Assembly (NCBI GenBank): GCA_026873275.1
Contig: JANTUC010000007.1
Coordinates: 620,001 to 684,000 of the forward strand
Origin: Pseudopithomyces maydicus
Taxonomy: Eukaryota; Ascomycota; Dothideomycetes; Pleosporales; Didymosphaeriaceae
Direction of reading: 5' to 3'
Length of the DNA stretch: 64,000 nt
Shown here: one piece after another, positions 10,061-21,446 of the stretch
Layout: each line of letters begins with the position of its first letter
Position numbering within the stretch: position 1 is the first letter of the stretch
Position numbers and translations under genes: made by a program
The notes under the pieces: model-generated
Database searches by the model: none
What the model was told of the DNA's origin: nothing
What the model saw: the letters and a program-made list of their open reading frames with translations, nothing else

Positions 10061-11392
10061 CTACGACTCCCGTACAAAGAGGGAGGCAACTCCATGCCCA
10101 GTGCTCGCACACATAGACACGATGCCTAACTCTTTATCTTGTCTTCGCAGCTCTGCAAACAATGTGGCCGTCTGGCGTGCTCCAGTCGCACCAGTAGGAT
10201 GGCCCAGAGCAATTGCTCCGCCATTCGGGTTCACCTTCTCCTCATCCAAGCCGAGAGAACGGATGCATGCCAGTGTTTGGCTGGCGAAAGCCTCATTGAG
10301 CTCAATGATGTCAATGTCCTTGATCTCAGTACCCGTGTACTTGAGGAGGGCTGGGATTGCATATATTGGGCCAATGCCCATCTCGTCTGGCGCACAGCCG
10401 CTGACCTGCGTGCCAACAAAGCGTCCCAAAGGTGTCAAGCCGCGCTCTTCAGCCCATGAGCGACGGGCAAGGATGGTCGAAGATGCTCCGTCGGAGATTT
10501 GGGATCTAAAGTGTTGTCTTGTGAGACAACTGAAATATCTGATCGAGAAAGAAACTTACGAATTTCCTGCCGTGCTCTTTCCGTTCTCACCGAACACCGG
10601 CTTCAACGTCGACACCTTTTCAAATGTCAAGCCATGCCTTATGCCATCATCTTTAGTAACTTCATATCCTGATGGCTGGCCCGTCGTCTCGTCTGTACGC
10701 TGCACCGTCACAGGCACAATCTCCCAGTCAAAACGACCCTCTTTCTGCGCCCGACTTGCTCTACCATGACTCCGCACTGCATACTCGTCTTGTGATTTTC
10801 TGTCAATATTGTACCTTTCCGCGACATTCTCTGATGTAATTCCCATAGGCATGAGGCAATCTCGAGCGTCCTTGTTCGTCGACCCGAGAAGAGTGGGCGA
10901 GACATCAGTGGGGACACCTCGCGAGCCATAATTCCTTGACATGCTTTCCACACCTCCAGCGAGCCCCACGTCGATTTGTCCCACCATGATGGCATGTGAG
11001 ATGTGGGTGATGGCCTGCAAACTGCTTGAGCACTGGCGATTGACCGTGTGGAATGTCGTCGAATTCGGAAATCCAGCGTGATTAAGTGCCATACGACCTG
11101 TCTTTGCGAATCCAAGCTCGGCAAGAACATTTCCGATCATAGCATCGTTCACATCCTTCGGTTCGATTTGCGCTCTTTGGACAGCGGCTTTCATGACCTG
11201 TTGACCATGAGCTAATGAGTTGATCTCCTCGGAACAACACAAACTTACCGGCATGAGTATATCTTCTGGATGCGCATCCTTAAATCCACCCTTGAAACTT
11301 CGATTGATGGGAGATCGCACAGCAGAAAGCAAGACGACATCATTGGGGCTCTTTTGGAGCACATTCCGAGCGATTCGATTGAAAGCCGCCAT
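10061..11392 (-). CDS. 3-oxoacyl-CoA thiolase (candidate 3-oxoadipyl-CoA thiolase)
   Basis: Cleaves a 3-oxoacyl-CoA with CoA. Exons 11249-11392, 10560-11197 and 10061-10505 join to 408 residues, normal for a thiolase. The nucleophilic Cys is in NRQCSSSL (about 104); the second catalytic pair is His of GHPTGATG (about 363) and Cys of SMCASTGHG (about 393). NEAFA and SDGASS are also present. Intron 1 (11198-11248) is 51 nt with no stop, so an unspliced reading would wrongly insert 17 residues before VMKAAVQ. The N-terminus (MAAFNRIARNVLQ) is basic and amphipathic, consistent with a mitochondrial location, and there is no C-terminal SKL-type signal. With the SCOT gene nearby, 3-oxoadipyl-CoA is the most likely substrate (inference). 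Confidence 0.88.
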
Positions 11393-11658
11393 ATTCGCTT
11401 CCCAACTTCAAAGTAACAAGTCTAAACATCTCGAACCCAAGCAACGGAAAAGCACCTTCACCCCCGGAGATGTTCGAATTGCCGCTCCGCAGACGCGCTG
11501 TGCAAGGACGCGGCGGGGCAGGGGCAGCGACGTGGGGCGAGACCAAAGCTACCCCACCATGACGAATCACAGCAACACCAGCTCCGTGACGAAAGAAGGG
11601 GATCAGGAGCTGTCTTGACCTGTACATTCCAGCAGAATCCTTCATAGAAAAATACAAG
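11393..11658. promoter_or_regulatory. Shared divergent promoter region, thiolase / iron-type dehydrogenase
   Basis: Only 266 nt separate the divergent starts of the thiolase (minus strand) and the dehydrogenase (plus strand). Both must be driven from here, which fits co-regulation of the cluster. No binding site can be named. Confidence 0.5.
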
Positions 11659-13055
11659 ATGACTTTGCCAAGCAAATATCAGAATGGGAGTATCGATTCT
11701 TCGCTCAAGGGCGTGTATCGGGCTTCACCCATCAAGCTCCTCATATACGGTAGAGGTAGGTTCGGAAGCTGCACATGATAACATCCGCTGAAAGGAATGC
11801 TTCAGGAACGAGTAAACAGCTTGCCGACGTTGTATCGGAGCTTGGAGGCTCCAAGGCGTTCATCATCACCGGTCGATCGCTTTACGAAAAGACGCCAGTG
11901 ATCAAGGACATTGAAAAGAGCTTGGGATCCGTTCACGGAGGGACATTCAGCAAGATCGGTCAACATGCGTGAGCCTCTACTCAAATTTAAAGTTGGATCT
12001 ACAACTGAAACTCCCAGACCGATTGGCGATATCCGCGAAGCGACTGCACTCATGGCAAAATCCGGATGTGATGTTTTGATATCGATAGGAGGCGGCTCCC
12101 CCATCGATTCAGCAAAGGCTATAGCGTACAACATCCATCAGGAAACTGGCAAATGGATCCCGAGCATCGCGGTTCCGACTACGCTGAGCGTTGCAGAGAC
12201 CACGCAGAATGCCGGTTTCACTACGGAAGAAAAGCACAAGATTGCAGTTAGCGATCCAGAACTCGTGCCCAAAGCCGTGGTATACGACGGTGATATCGCT
12301 TTGCACACGCCATTGAGCCTTTGGACCAGCACTGGAGTAAGTTTATCCATGATCTCACAGTTTTTCGCCGTACTAAAAGTTCCAAGATCCGCTCATTGGA
12401 CCACGCAGTCGAGCTCATGTACCACCCACTCGCCTCAGAAATCCCCACCAAGCGGATGTGCCTGGAGGCTATCAAAGATCTATTCACCTACCTACCCCAG
12501 TCAAAAGCAAACCCAGACGACGCAGATGTCCGCACCAAGCTTTTCACAGCTTGCTACGCTTCGCTGTTTCCCTTCCTCTACACCGGCGGCGTAGGCCTGA
12601 GCCATAGCATCGGCCACGCCATCGGTGCGACCTACTCGATACCCCACGGCATCACCAGCTGTCTTAGTCTAGCGCCCACGGTGCATTTCAAGGCGAGCAA
12701 CCCAGAGGAAGCGAAGCAGATTGCGCGAATCATCCCTTATATCGGCAAGGAAAGCACCGGGAGCGACGAGAAGGATTCGCACATTGTGGCGGATGCTATT
12801 GCTGGGCTGGTTGAGGCTCTGGGACACAAGACGACGCTTTCTGCCGTGAGTACAATTGGCCTTGCAACGGAACGCTATTGACGAAAGCTAGTATAATGTT
12901 CCGACTGGCGATGCGGAGGAAGAGGCCATTGCGTCGCGTGCGCTGCACAGTAAGGAACACAAGGACTTTGCGAACCGTAAGTGGATGATACCCCCCAAGT
13001 GAATTCCATGCTAACCTGGCCTTCAGTGAAGAAGATTGTACACGATCTGTACTAG
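11659..13055 (+). CDS. Iron-containing alcohol dehydrogenase family, maleylacetate-reductase-like
   Basis: NAD(P)H-dependent oxidoreductase of the dehydroquinate-synthase-like fold. Exons 11659-11755, 11806-11968, 12018-12336, 12387-12845, 12892-12976 and 13027-13055 join in frame to 383 residues. Visible motifs are IYGRGTSKQLADVV at the N-terminus, the nucleotide-binding ISIGGGSPIDSAKAIA, VPTTLSVAE, LDHAVE, and the metal-site His cluster LSHSIGHAIG...SIPHG. The Met at 11659 is required: later Met codons lose the conserved YGRG strand. It is divergent from the thiolase and followed by the SCOT gene. The size and motifs suit maleylacetate reductase, which makes 3-oxoadipate from maleylacetate. 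Other Fe-ADH activities cannot be excluded. Confidence 0.82.
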
Positions 13056-13650
13056 GTAGGCTATGGTGTTGTATGGATTTCCGAGTTGACCAGGGGGTGT
13101 TGATCTCCGCGGGTGAGCTCTCAAGGGTGGTCGCCCCGGGATCGGGAGACTGAACATGGCGTTCGCATTTTCCGAGGCGACGGCTCCAGCAGAGCAGAGC
13201 ATGGAAACGTATCCGTAGCACGTAGCTCTCCGACTCGGAAAGAGTCAAACTGCGAATTCGAAATGCTTTTCCGGTGCCAAAGTGGCGGATAAGTCTTCTT
13301 CCGACGCGTTTTGTGGAGTCCTTGGCGACCCCGAACTCCACCGGCGCCGACACGGCAGGTGATTCGGTACGCCTAAAGCCGTTTAGTGGCGACATGCAAG
13401 CTCTCAAAAGTCGTGTGGGGAACGCAATCGGTCTGCTGTCGTGACATCTGCATCCCACATTCCCACATTATCCGTGTTCGTTGAGCATTGCGGAGCTGCG
13501 TGGAGCTGTAGTGAGGGACACTGTAGCTTTCGGTTCTATTTTTCTCGTGTATATAGCTCTTGTAGAGCTTTTGCATTGCTTCAACGTGGGTTGGGAAGCT
13601 CAGTGCGTCACTTCGGAAAGCATTGCTATTGAATCACAACACTGTTCACG
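13056..13650. other. Intergenic: SCOT-type transferase promoter region
   Basis: About 0.6 kb between two plus-strand genes. No supported ORF. A TATA-like stretch (gtatatagct) lies near 13550, about 100 nt before the SCOT start codon; its function is not shown. Confidence 0.45.
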
Positions 13651-15341
13651 ATGCAACGAACGTTCCTATTCGCGGCTCGTCGCAGCGCGCCGGCCATCCG
13701 TTTCTTCTCCAACACTGCCACCCGAGCTGCGATCAACAAAATATACCCTTCCGCGCAAGAGGCCCTCAAGGATATGAAATCAGACACAACCGTCCTAGTC
13801 GGTGGTTTTGGATTTTCGGGCGTGCCAAACACACTCATCAATGCGGTACGCGATCGCAAGGATCTCAAGAACTTCACGGTTGTGAGCAACAATGCCGGTA
13901 TGCCTGGTGTGGGACTCGGTCAGTGGTTGGACACCAAGCAAGTTGGGAAGATGATCGCCAGTTACATTGGAGACAACAAAACCTTCGAGCAAATGTACTT
14001 GAAGGGTGAACTTGCACTGGAGTTGACCCCCAAGGAACGATTGCGGAGAAATGTGCGGCGGGAGCAGCAGGTGTTCCTGCCTTTTACACACCGGCAGCGT
14101 ATGGGACAATAGGTATGTCATAGACGATTGTATACTTGACAGACGAAACACTAACTCATCCACCAGTGCAAACCGGCGAGCTACCCGTCCAGTACAACAC
14201 CGATGGCACGATCGCCAAGATGGCGCCCCCGAAAGAGACTCGCGAGTTCAACGGCAAAGCATACGTCATGGAGGAGGCCATCTACGGTGACTACGCATTT
14301 GTCAAGGTCGCAAAAGCAGATCGTCTCGGCAACTGCACATTCCGCAAGGCGCAAAACAACTTCAACGAAGCAATGGGAAAGAACGCCAAGATGACAATTG
14401 TAGAAGCGGATGAGATCGTCGAGGATGGACTCATTGCACCGGAAGAGATCCATCTGCAGGGCATCTACGTGAAGAGGGTCATCAAGAGCACCGAAGAGAA
14501 GAAGATAGAACGCTTGGTACACTACAAGGACCCTGAGGAGCAGAAGAGGGCCATTCTCGAAGGTGGGATGATACACTCACTATGTGGTGCTCAAGTGCTA
14601 ACACAGCGTAGGCTCTTCTGAGGCATCGCAGAAGCGCGAGCGCATCATCAAGCGAGCTGCGCAAGAGCTCAAGGATGGAATGTACGTCAACCTTGGAATC
14701 GGCATGCCGCTTGCTGCGCCAGCCTTCCTCCCCAAGGGCGTCGAGATCATCTTGGAGTCCGAGAACGGCATTCTTGGCATGGGCGGATACCCCAAGCCAG
14801 GAGAGGAAGACCCCGACCTCATCAACGCCGGAAAGGAGACCGTCACTTTGATCAAGGGTGCTTCTACGTTCGGTAGCCACGAGTCGTTTGGTATGATCCG
14901 GTCGGGTAGGATCGATGTGGCTATGCTTGGAGCTATGCAGGTCAACACGTACGGAGGTAAGAACAAAGCAATCCCCTACAGCCACTGGAGTATATCTAAC
15001 GATGTAACACAGACCTCGCCAACTTCATGCTACCAGGAAAGGTCAAGGGTATCGGCGGCGCCATGGACCTCGTAGCCAACCCTTCGCAAACCAAGGTCGT
15101 CATCACCATGGAGCACACCGACAAGAAGGGCAACCCTAAGATCCTCAAGCAATGCACGTTCCCCCTTACAGGCCAGAAATGTGTATCGACCATCATCACC
15201 GACCTCGCCGTGTTCGACGTCAGCCCGATTGATGGCCTGACGCTCAAGGAGGTTGCCAAGGGCGTCACTGTCGACGAGGTCAAGTCGAAGACCGAGGCTC
15301 CGTTCAAGGTCGCAGATGACCTCAAGGAGATGGACATTTAA
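13651..15341 (+). CDS. Succinyl-CoA:3-oxoacid CoA-transferase (SCOT family), frame broken once
   Basis: Mitochondrial enzyme moving CoA from succinyl-CoA to a 3-oxoacid. Exons 13651-14112, 14167-14562, 14612-14956 and 15013-15341 give about 510 residues, covering the alpha-like half (VGGFGFSGVPNTLI, TGELPVQYN) and the beta-like half (GMYVNLGIGMPLA, then SENGILGMG with the catalytic Glu at about 337). The leader MQRTFLFAARRSAPAIRFF is a convincing mitochondrial presequence. The frame slips at the C run 14027-14031: adding one C restores LTPQGTIAEK and an open frame to the first splice site, and makes the exon total 3n. With the thiolase and dehydrogenase beside it, 3-oxoadipate is a likely acceptor; acetoacetate is the alternative. 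Confidence 0.9.
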
Positions 15342-15480
15342 ACGACCATCTTCATTTTTGTGTAAAAGAAAAATTAGCATTGTTTTTGAGCGTAGCATTG
15401 GGCGCTAGGTTGAGCTTCATAGATTATCGATATCCATTTTTTCCAATTTGCATGCCTCCTTAGCTTCATGTGTATGTTAA

Positions 15481-16596
15481 TTACGCAAACTCCCAAGATC
15501 CATCCTCCTTCCTTACCCCCTTGTCCTCATGTCCCTCCGGTAACTGCCCTCCAATATGAAGGTACACGCTACTTCCATCCCTATCATAACACCGTTCATC
15601 TGTACTCGCACTCTCGCATACCTTCATCGCCGCCTCAGCCATAGTAGGACTAATACCAACCTGTTTCCCACTCTCAATCCCTAGCCCCAGGTCCTTCAGC
15701 ATCATCTGCGTCTTGAACCCCGGCCTATACCCGCTATTGCTCGGCACCCAAATATCGGTAACATTCGGTATCGGCATGACGTGATCGCACATCCAGGACT
15801 GACCCGTAGACGCGCGGATCACCGAGTACAGCTGCTTTGGGTCGAGCCCTTGTGCGACGCCTATGGCAAGGGCTTCTGCGGTGGCAAGGAGAATTGTACC
15901 GGAGAGGTAGTTGTTGGAGATTTTGGCGGTGAGGCCCGCGCCGAGGGAATTGAGGTAGAAGAATTTGCTGGGGGAGCCCATCATGGCTAAGGTGGCTTCG
16001 AGGCGTTTGTGTACCGGGTTTGAGGCTGAGGGGGTGGGGTGGCCGATGAGCATGGATAGGTCGCCTCGTTGTGCGGCGGGGACGCCGCCCTGTTGCATCT
16101 GTCAATGATTCAAGCCTTGGTGATGACTTGCTGGAGACTTACAGAAACGGGGGTGTCGACGTATGTGCCTATTTCAGCTGCTCTTAGCTTTTCTCCGACT
16201 TCTCTTGTGCTCTGGACATCGATGGTACTGCATTCGCACAGAACTCTTTCGCTATTTTTGATTGCGGCAATGACACCATCCTTCTTGTCAAGATAGACTT
16301 TCTTTACGTCGATGGCCCCGGGTACGATTGATATCACTACGTTGGCGTTATCCGCTGCTTCACGTGCCGAGGCTACTATCTCAATGCTCCCAAATCCACT
16401 ATACTCGCTTTTGAACCGTTCGCAAGCGGACGAGTTGATATCATTGACGTATAGAATAGACGATGTGTTCATCTTCATCCGGACGTTGGATGCCATGGCA
16501 TAACCCATAGCCCCAAGGCCTACGAAGTGTCAAATCAGAACATTTACCACCTCCCTGTTGTATTTACTGACCGATAAACGCATAATTGTCTGCCAT
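15481..16596 (-). CDS. 3-hydroxyisobutyrate-dehydrogenase-like beta-hydroxyacid dehydrogenase
   Basis: NAD(P)-dependent reductase/dehydrogenase. Exons 16572-16596 (25 nt), 16143-16519 and 15481-16098 join to 339 residues. The Rossmann motif FIGLGAMG is split by the first intron. It is followed by NVVISIVPG, the substrate-binding TPVSMQQGGVPAAQRG and the catalytic-lysine segment AKISNNYLSG. A C-terminal extension beyond the usual ~300 residues ends in a charged tail. It ends tail to tail with the SCOT gene (about 140 nt apart) and starts divergently from the next gene. Substrate unknown; valine catabolism (3-hydroxyisobutyrate) or a cluster hydroxyacid are both possible. Confidence 0.85.
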
Positions 16597-17041
16597 TTTA
16601 AATATCAATGCTCTCCGATTTTAGATACAAGAGACAGTTTCTTTGGAAAACGACCGGCCGTAGTACGTGACGAGCTGGTTTGGAGCAAGGTAGCTGGTCC
16701 CTGCATGGTCGGTCCTTTGCCCCACATTCTTCCCCTCACGCTCCATGTTATCTCCAATATACATCCTCGACCCTGGACTAGTCCAAAAGAAACAGGTGTA
16801 TTGCAGTATCACAAGATATGGGGCGGTTACTGTGTTCCCGTGCTACGACTCGAACCCATTTTTAGATATCGTTCATGAAGTTGTGATTCTAATCTTCATA
16901 CACCATCACTCCAGAATCACTTACTCATTAATTTTCTTCGAAAACTTTTAATTATCTATACAACCTCAAACCATTTTCAAGTACCAAACCCTTACAATTT
17001 CCACACCGAACCACTCAAATCTCAGCACCCTCACCCCCCAA
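16597..17041. promoter_or_regulatory. Divergent promoter region, hydroxyacid dehydrogenase / NmrA-like gene
   Basis: About 0.45 kb between divergent starts. No ORF supported. AT-rich tracts occur at 16900-16990. The region marks the right end of the catabolic cluster. Confidence 0.45.
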
Positions 17042-18082
17042 ATGCCACCACCAACCCCCCTCACCGTAGGCGTAATCGGCCCCTCCGGCTTCGGCGGCTC
17101 GTACCTCTGCGTCGAGCTCCTCAACCGCGGCCACACGGTCATCGGCCTCTCGCGACACCCCCAAAAACTCGGCTCCCACGAGCGCTACATCCCCCGTCCT
17201 GTCGACATTGACGCGCTGTCTTTCCCCGACCTCGCAACCCACTTCTCAGGTATAGACGTCCTGGTTTCGGAATTTGGGCCGCATACCGCGGGCGCGGATG
17301 CGTTGTTGTATAGTGAGTTACTTGCACCTGATAGATACATATGAATGTGTACATATTTATGTAGCTATATATGTATATATATACATATACATGTACCATG
17401 TCATAATGACCACGCACACGAGCTCACCAGCCCAGTGCCCTTCCTCGAATCCGTCCGCAAGATCGTCCTCGCCGTGAAACGCTCCTCGGTGCCATACTTC
17501 CTCTTCGTCGGCGGCGCGGGCTCGCTCCAGGTCCCCGGCACGCCCGAAACCTGCGTCGACCACCCGGACTTCTTCATCGCGTACCGCCGGGCGATCGCGA
17601 CCTCGGAAGCCCACATCGTGTACATGGAAGAGCGGCTGGGCATCATGGGCACCGCTCTGCGCGCCTACCGCGATGCGCGTGCTGCGGAGCGGGAGGGGCG
17701 CGCGACGGAGGAGCAGAGGGGGACCATCGAGAGGTACGAGGCGAGTATCAATGTGAAGGATAGGGCGACGGATTTCATCAAGGCGGGGCGCACGGCGTGC
17801 ATGTTTTTTGAGGGGAATACGTCGTTTAGGTGGTCGTTTGTGTCGCCGCCTGCGTTGTATAGGCCGGGGGTGCGGACGGGCAGATATGAGGTTAGTGTTG
17901 ATGAGATGGTGTTGGTGGGGGAGCAGGAGGGGGATAACGTCTTTGAAGGGCGGTTGACGGGGATTAGCGTGGCGGACATGGCGATAGCGATTGCGGATGA
18001 GGTGGAGGGGGAGAAGCTGGTTGGGAAGCATTGGAGTGCGTGGGGGATATTAGTGAGGATAGACCAGCGCCGGCTTATCTGA
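17042..18082 (+). CDS. NAD(P)-binding Rossmann protein, NmrA/NADH-flavin-reductase-like
   Basis: Exons 17042-17312 and 17436-18082 join to 305 residues. The N-terminus carries the nucleotide-binding glycine pattern GVIGPSGFGGSYL, followed by ELLNRGHTVIGLSRHP, as in atypical SDR/NmrA-like proteins; FLFVGGAGSL marks a later strand. Splicing at the AG before 17436 continues the frame into PFLESVRKI. The single intron (123 nt) is longer than the local norm because it contains a TA-rich simple repeat. The second exon is GC-skewed and rich in Arg/Glu. Role unknown: either a small-molecule reductase or a redox-sensing regulator. Confidence 0.75.
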
Positions 18083-18178
18083 CGTTGGATGCAGTCGATG
18101 GGGGAGCAAGTAGTGTTAGCTAGAAGTATCTTCAGAAAACAATAATATCGATATACTATTATCGCCTCAAAGCTTTTA

Positions 18179-19220
18179 TCAAGGCGTCTTCTGCTCCAAT
18201 TTATCTGCATCCCAACTCGTGCCCTGGCTCGCAAGAAACTCCTGGCCTCGAGCGAGAACTTTGCTGTTTTCTTCTCCAAGCCATTTTGGCTCCAGCTCTT
18301 GTATAGCATCTTCGATCTCATATGCCTCACCCCCTGCGATCCATAATATTTTGCCCGCAAATGGCATTTTAGCTCCCACATGCGTTTTCCCTTCGTCGCT
18401 CCTATTGGCAGAAGCACATAGAACGATACTTCTTGCAACATCTTCAGGTTCGTTTTCTGGCAAACCAAGCTCTCGCCACCCGGCCTCGATTCCTTTGACT
18501 AATTTGGTTTCTACGCTCCTGTCAGGATAGGCTTCCCAGAATATAGACTGAGGATACGTACTGGTCATCCATGGACATATCACATTAACTCGAATGTTCT
18601 CCAAAATAGCCACGATGTGCAGGCCCCTCATGAGGCCTAGCACGCCGTGTTTGCTCGCCGTGTACGGAGCCAGACCACCACACTCCTTGAACCCTGCAAT
18701 AGAACTAACGAGAACCAGGTCTCCACCGCCCGTCTTTCTCAAATAATGCATGCCAATTCTTGCAGTGAAAATGGCACCCTTGAGGTTGATGTCCACCTCC
18801 ATCATGCTCGGTTCGACCTGGATATCCGCGCTGGGATCGAAAATATCTTTATGATTTGCGACGCCAGCGTTGGCGACCACGATATCGACGCGGCCATATG
18901 CCTCCTCTGCTATAGCGAATAGATCTAGCTGCGCTTGATAAGACGATGTGTCGCAGTGTTTAAATCGCACTGATTCGCCAAAGGAGGATTCGAGCTCTCG
19001 CGCCGCCCCCTCATTCACGTCGCCGAAGACAACTTGACACCCTGCTTCTATACCAATGTTAACACGATATTTTCAAACCCTCAAGACAAAATATATAGTC
19101 AAACTTACCAAAAAACTGCGTCACAGCCGACCTCCCAATCCCCGTGGCTCCCCCCGTAAGCACCACCACCTTCCCCTCGAGCGTGCTCAGCAGCTCCGAA
19201 TTAAACCGCACGTGAACCAT
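18179..19220 (-). CDS. Short-chain dehydrogenase/reductase
   Basis: Classical SDR of 326 residues from exons 19109-19220 and 18179-19047. The cofactor motif TGGATGIG sits near residue 20, NAG is in VANAGVANH, and the active site is Ser of VSSIAG with Tyr-x3-Lys of YTASKHG. Splicing restores EAGCQVVFGDVN after the first helix. The start at 19220 is preferred because it places the cofactor motif at the usual distance; an in-frame Met at 19283 would add 21 polar residues. It converges with the NmrA-like gene (tail to tail, under 100 nt apart). Substrate unknown. Confidence 0.88.
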
Positions 19221-19596
19221 GGCTTTGTCAAGATTCCGACGCCGAATCGACAGGGATGGAATTCCATTTTCGCGCTCGCTCAAGCATCATATTGTGTTCT
19301 GGATGTTCCCCGCACGCACACCCCACATGTACCTGGTTGACCGTGTACGGACTAGGCGTGGGGAACGCGCCCCTCGCGCACGCGGGTGCCCCTCACTAAG
19401 TGGTCTAGGGGCGGAACGGGGGTAGCTTGCTTGCTTGCTATCTGCAGTGCAGAGCGGTGGAATGCAGTCTAGCTGCTCTAGATATGTATCTACGTACATA
19501 ATTTACTGGCTGGAGGTGTGTGGGTGGGTGTGTATAGGTAGACTACATACATGCATGCTATATCAGATGTACACAAGTACGTCGTATATCATCTAC
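19221..19596. other. Intergenic: SDR promoter / esterase 3' region
   Basis: About 0.38 kb. No gene is supported. Short TAC/TGC repeats occur near 19480-19570. Confidence 0.4.
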
Positions 19597-21446
19597 TCAC
19601 AACCCAAACACAAAATTCTGAAAAACATCCATCACCAAATCAAACCCAATCTCCTCCCCCAACCTCAGCACACACTCATCGCTACCCACCTCCTTGGCCT
19701 CCCCATCCGCCACAAACTTCGCCGTCACCCCCTCCCCACTCGGCCCGTACACACGCACGCCAGGCGTCTCCCCCTTAACCGGCGCCCACGGCTCCTTCCC
19801 GTTGACAAACTCGATGAAATCCTCGCCGTACGCGCGCGCCACCGCCCTCTGCTCCGCGCTCAGGTGCGCGTTGTAGTTCTGGAACAGGTACGCGACGTCG
19901 AGGATGTGGCCCGCCTCGCCCTGGAACTTGCCCTCCCAGGGGATCCCCTCGTTGAAGCGGTAGAGGAAGAACTTGTTGGCTTCGGTGTTGGGCCAGCCCT
20001 TTGCGAACGCGAGGCACGGCGCGTAGAAGCTGATTTCGGAGCCGAAGCGCAGGATGGAGAGGAGGGCTGCGTCGTCGCCGGTTGTAGGGGTGATGTTGTA
20101 GGAGGAGAGGAGGGTGGCGGCTGCCGAGTGGTGGGCGCTTAGGGTTTTGTGGACGGAGTTTATGAAGGTGGAGGCGATGTTTGGGAGTTTGGTGTTGAGG
20201 CCTGTGTAGTATAGGATGTTTGCCTGGGGCGGTCAGGTCAATGAGTGTAGTGTGTGTGTGGTAGGCGTGGTGGCGGACTTACGTCGAGCTTGGATGCGCC
20301 CATCATTAGCGCTGAGCACCACTTCCGGCCTGGGAGGGTGAAGCGCGGATCATCGGATTGAGAGGAGATAATGGGGAAATCGGGTACGCCGGGGACAAGG
20401 TCGTTATCAATTGAAGGCGCGAGGAGCATACCAGGGGGAATTTTTTGCCAGAGGTCGTCGATGGGCATGGTGAGTAGGGCTTGTACGCGATCTTGAGGAG
20501 ACTTGTCTGCTAGTCCGAAGGCTTCGATGATCTTTTGGTATGTTGCTTCTGCCATGAAATCAGGCAGTGGCTTGAATAGTAATATTGCGCCTCCTGTGCT
20601 TAGGCAGCGCTTCATGAGGGGTTCTTTCGAGGCGAGCAACATGGTGACAGCCACTGATGCCGTGGTTAGCAGTGCTACTCACTCTGGGGCTGGATACCTA
20701 CATCCACCAGCGCTCTCGCCAACAGTAGTGATCTCATCGGGATCACCTCCGAAGCCACCGATAAACTGCCGCACCCATTGGAGGGCAGTCCTCTGGTCAA
20801 GAAACCCATTATTCGCCTTGTACCCTGCATCTCGCAGTTCCTTGGACGTCAAGAACCCCGCTACGCCTAATCGATAGCTTTAACTTGTCAACAGACATTC
20901 CAAAATGCAGATGTATATTCACATACTTGATCGTAATCCCAATCATCGGCTTCCCCTTCTCAATCGAAAGCCTGACCAGCGGCGCAGGATCATAATGCGG
21001 ATACCAACTCGATCCCACCGCGAACCCCCCACCGTGCACAAAGACATACACCGGGAGCTTAGCACCCGCATCAATCGTCCCATCCTTTCCTATCGGAACC
21101 GTAATATTTAGATTCAGCCCCTCGACATCCGAGTGCTCGGGCACATCCGGCAGCGGCAGCGCATGCTGAATGAATCCAAACTCGTTATTGATCGCGCCGA
21201 CAGGCGAAACAGGAGGAGGTCTAACTACCGTAAGCTTGTTTGTACTTGTGTACGTGAATCATTCGGGGGATTTGCGCACCCAAACTTGGTGGCGTCCAAG
21301 GGGCCAGCGCCGTAGCTGGTTACCAGCGAGGGCGGCGCGAAGCGATTCTCCAGCGACGCGTACTTGATGCCTAGGAACTCGGTGACGCCGTCCTTGGTGT
21401 TTCCCTTCACGGCGCCTAGCTCTTTGTGCGTGAATGTGTTCGACAT
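19597..21446 (-). CDS. Type B carboxylesterase / lipase family
   Basis: Alpha/beta hydrolase of 544 residues. Exons are 21280-21446, 20927-21220, 20702-20877, 20283-20653 and 19597-20223, and splice joins restore DATKFGPPPVSP, INYRLGVAGF and GESAGGLAVTML. The oxyanion-hole HGGGF, the nucleophile Ser in GESAGG and the catalytic His in GEAGHILDVAYLF are visible. No signal peptide is evident (MSNTFTHKELG), so the enzyme is probably intracellular, unlike many secreted members. It lies upstream of an SDR and divergent from a metallo-hydrolase; all could act on esters or lactones, but no common substrate can be named. Confidence 0.9.

Noticed and set aside
21237..21264. A 29-nt intron in the carboxylesterase gene
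   Set aside because: Too short. The 59-nt intron 21221-21279 gives the conserved DATKFGPPPVSP and a 3n total, so it was preferred.
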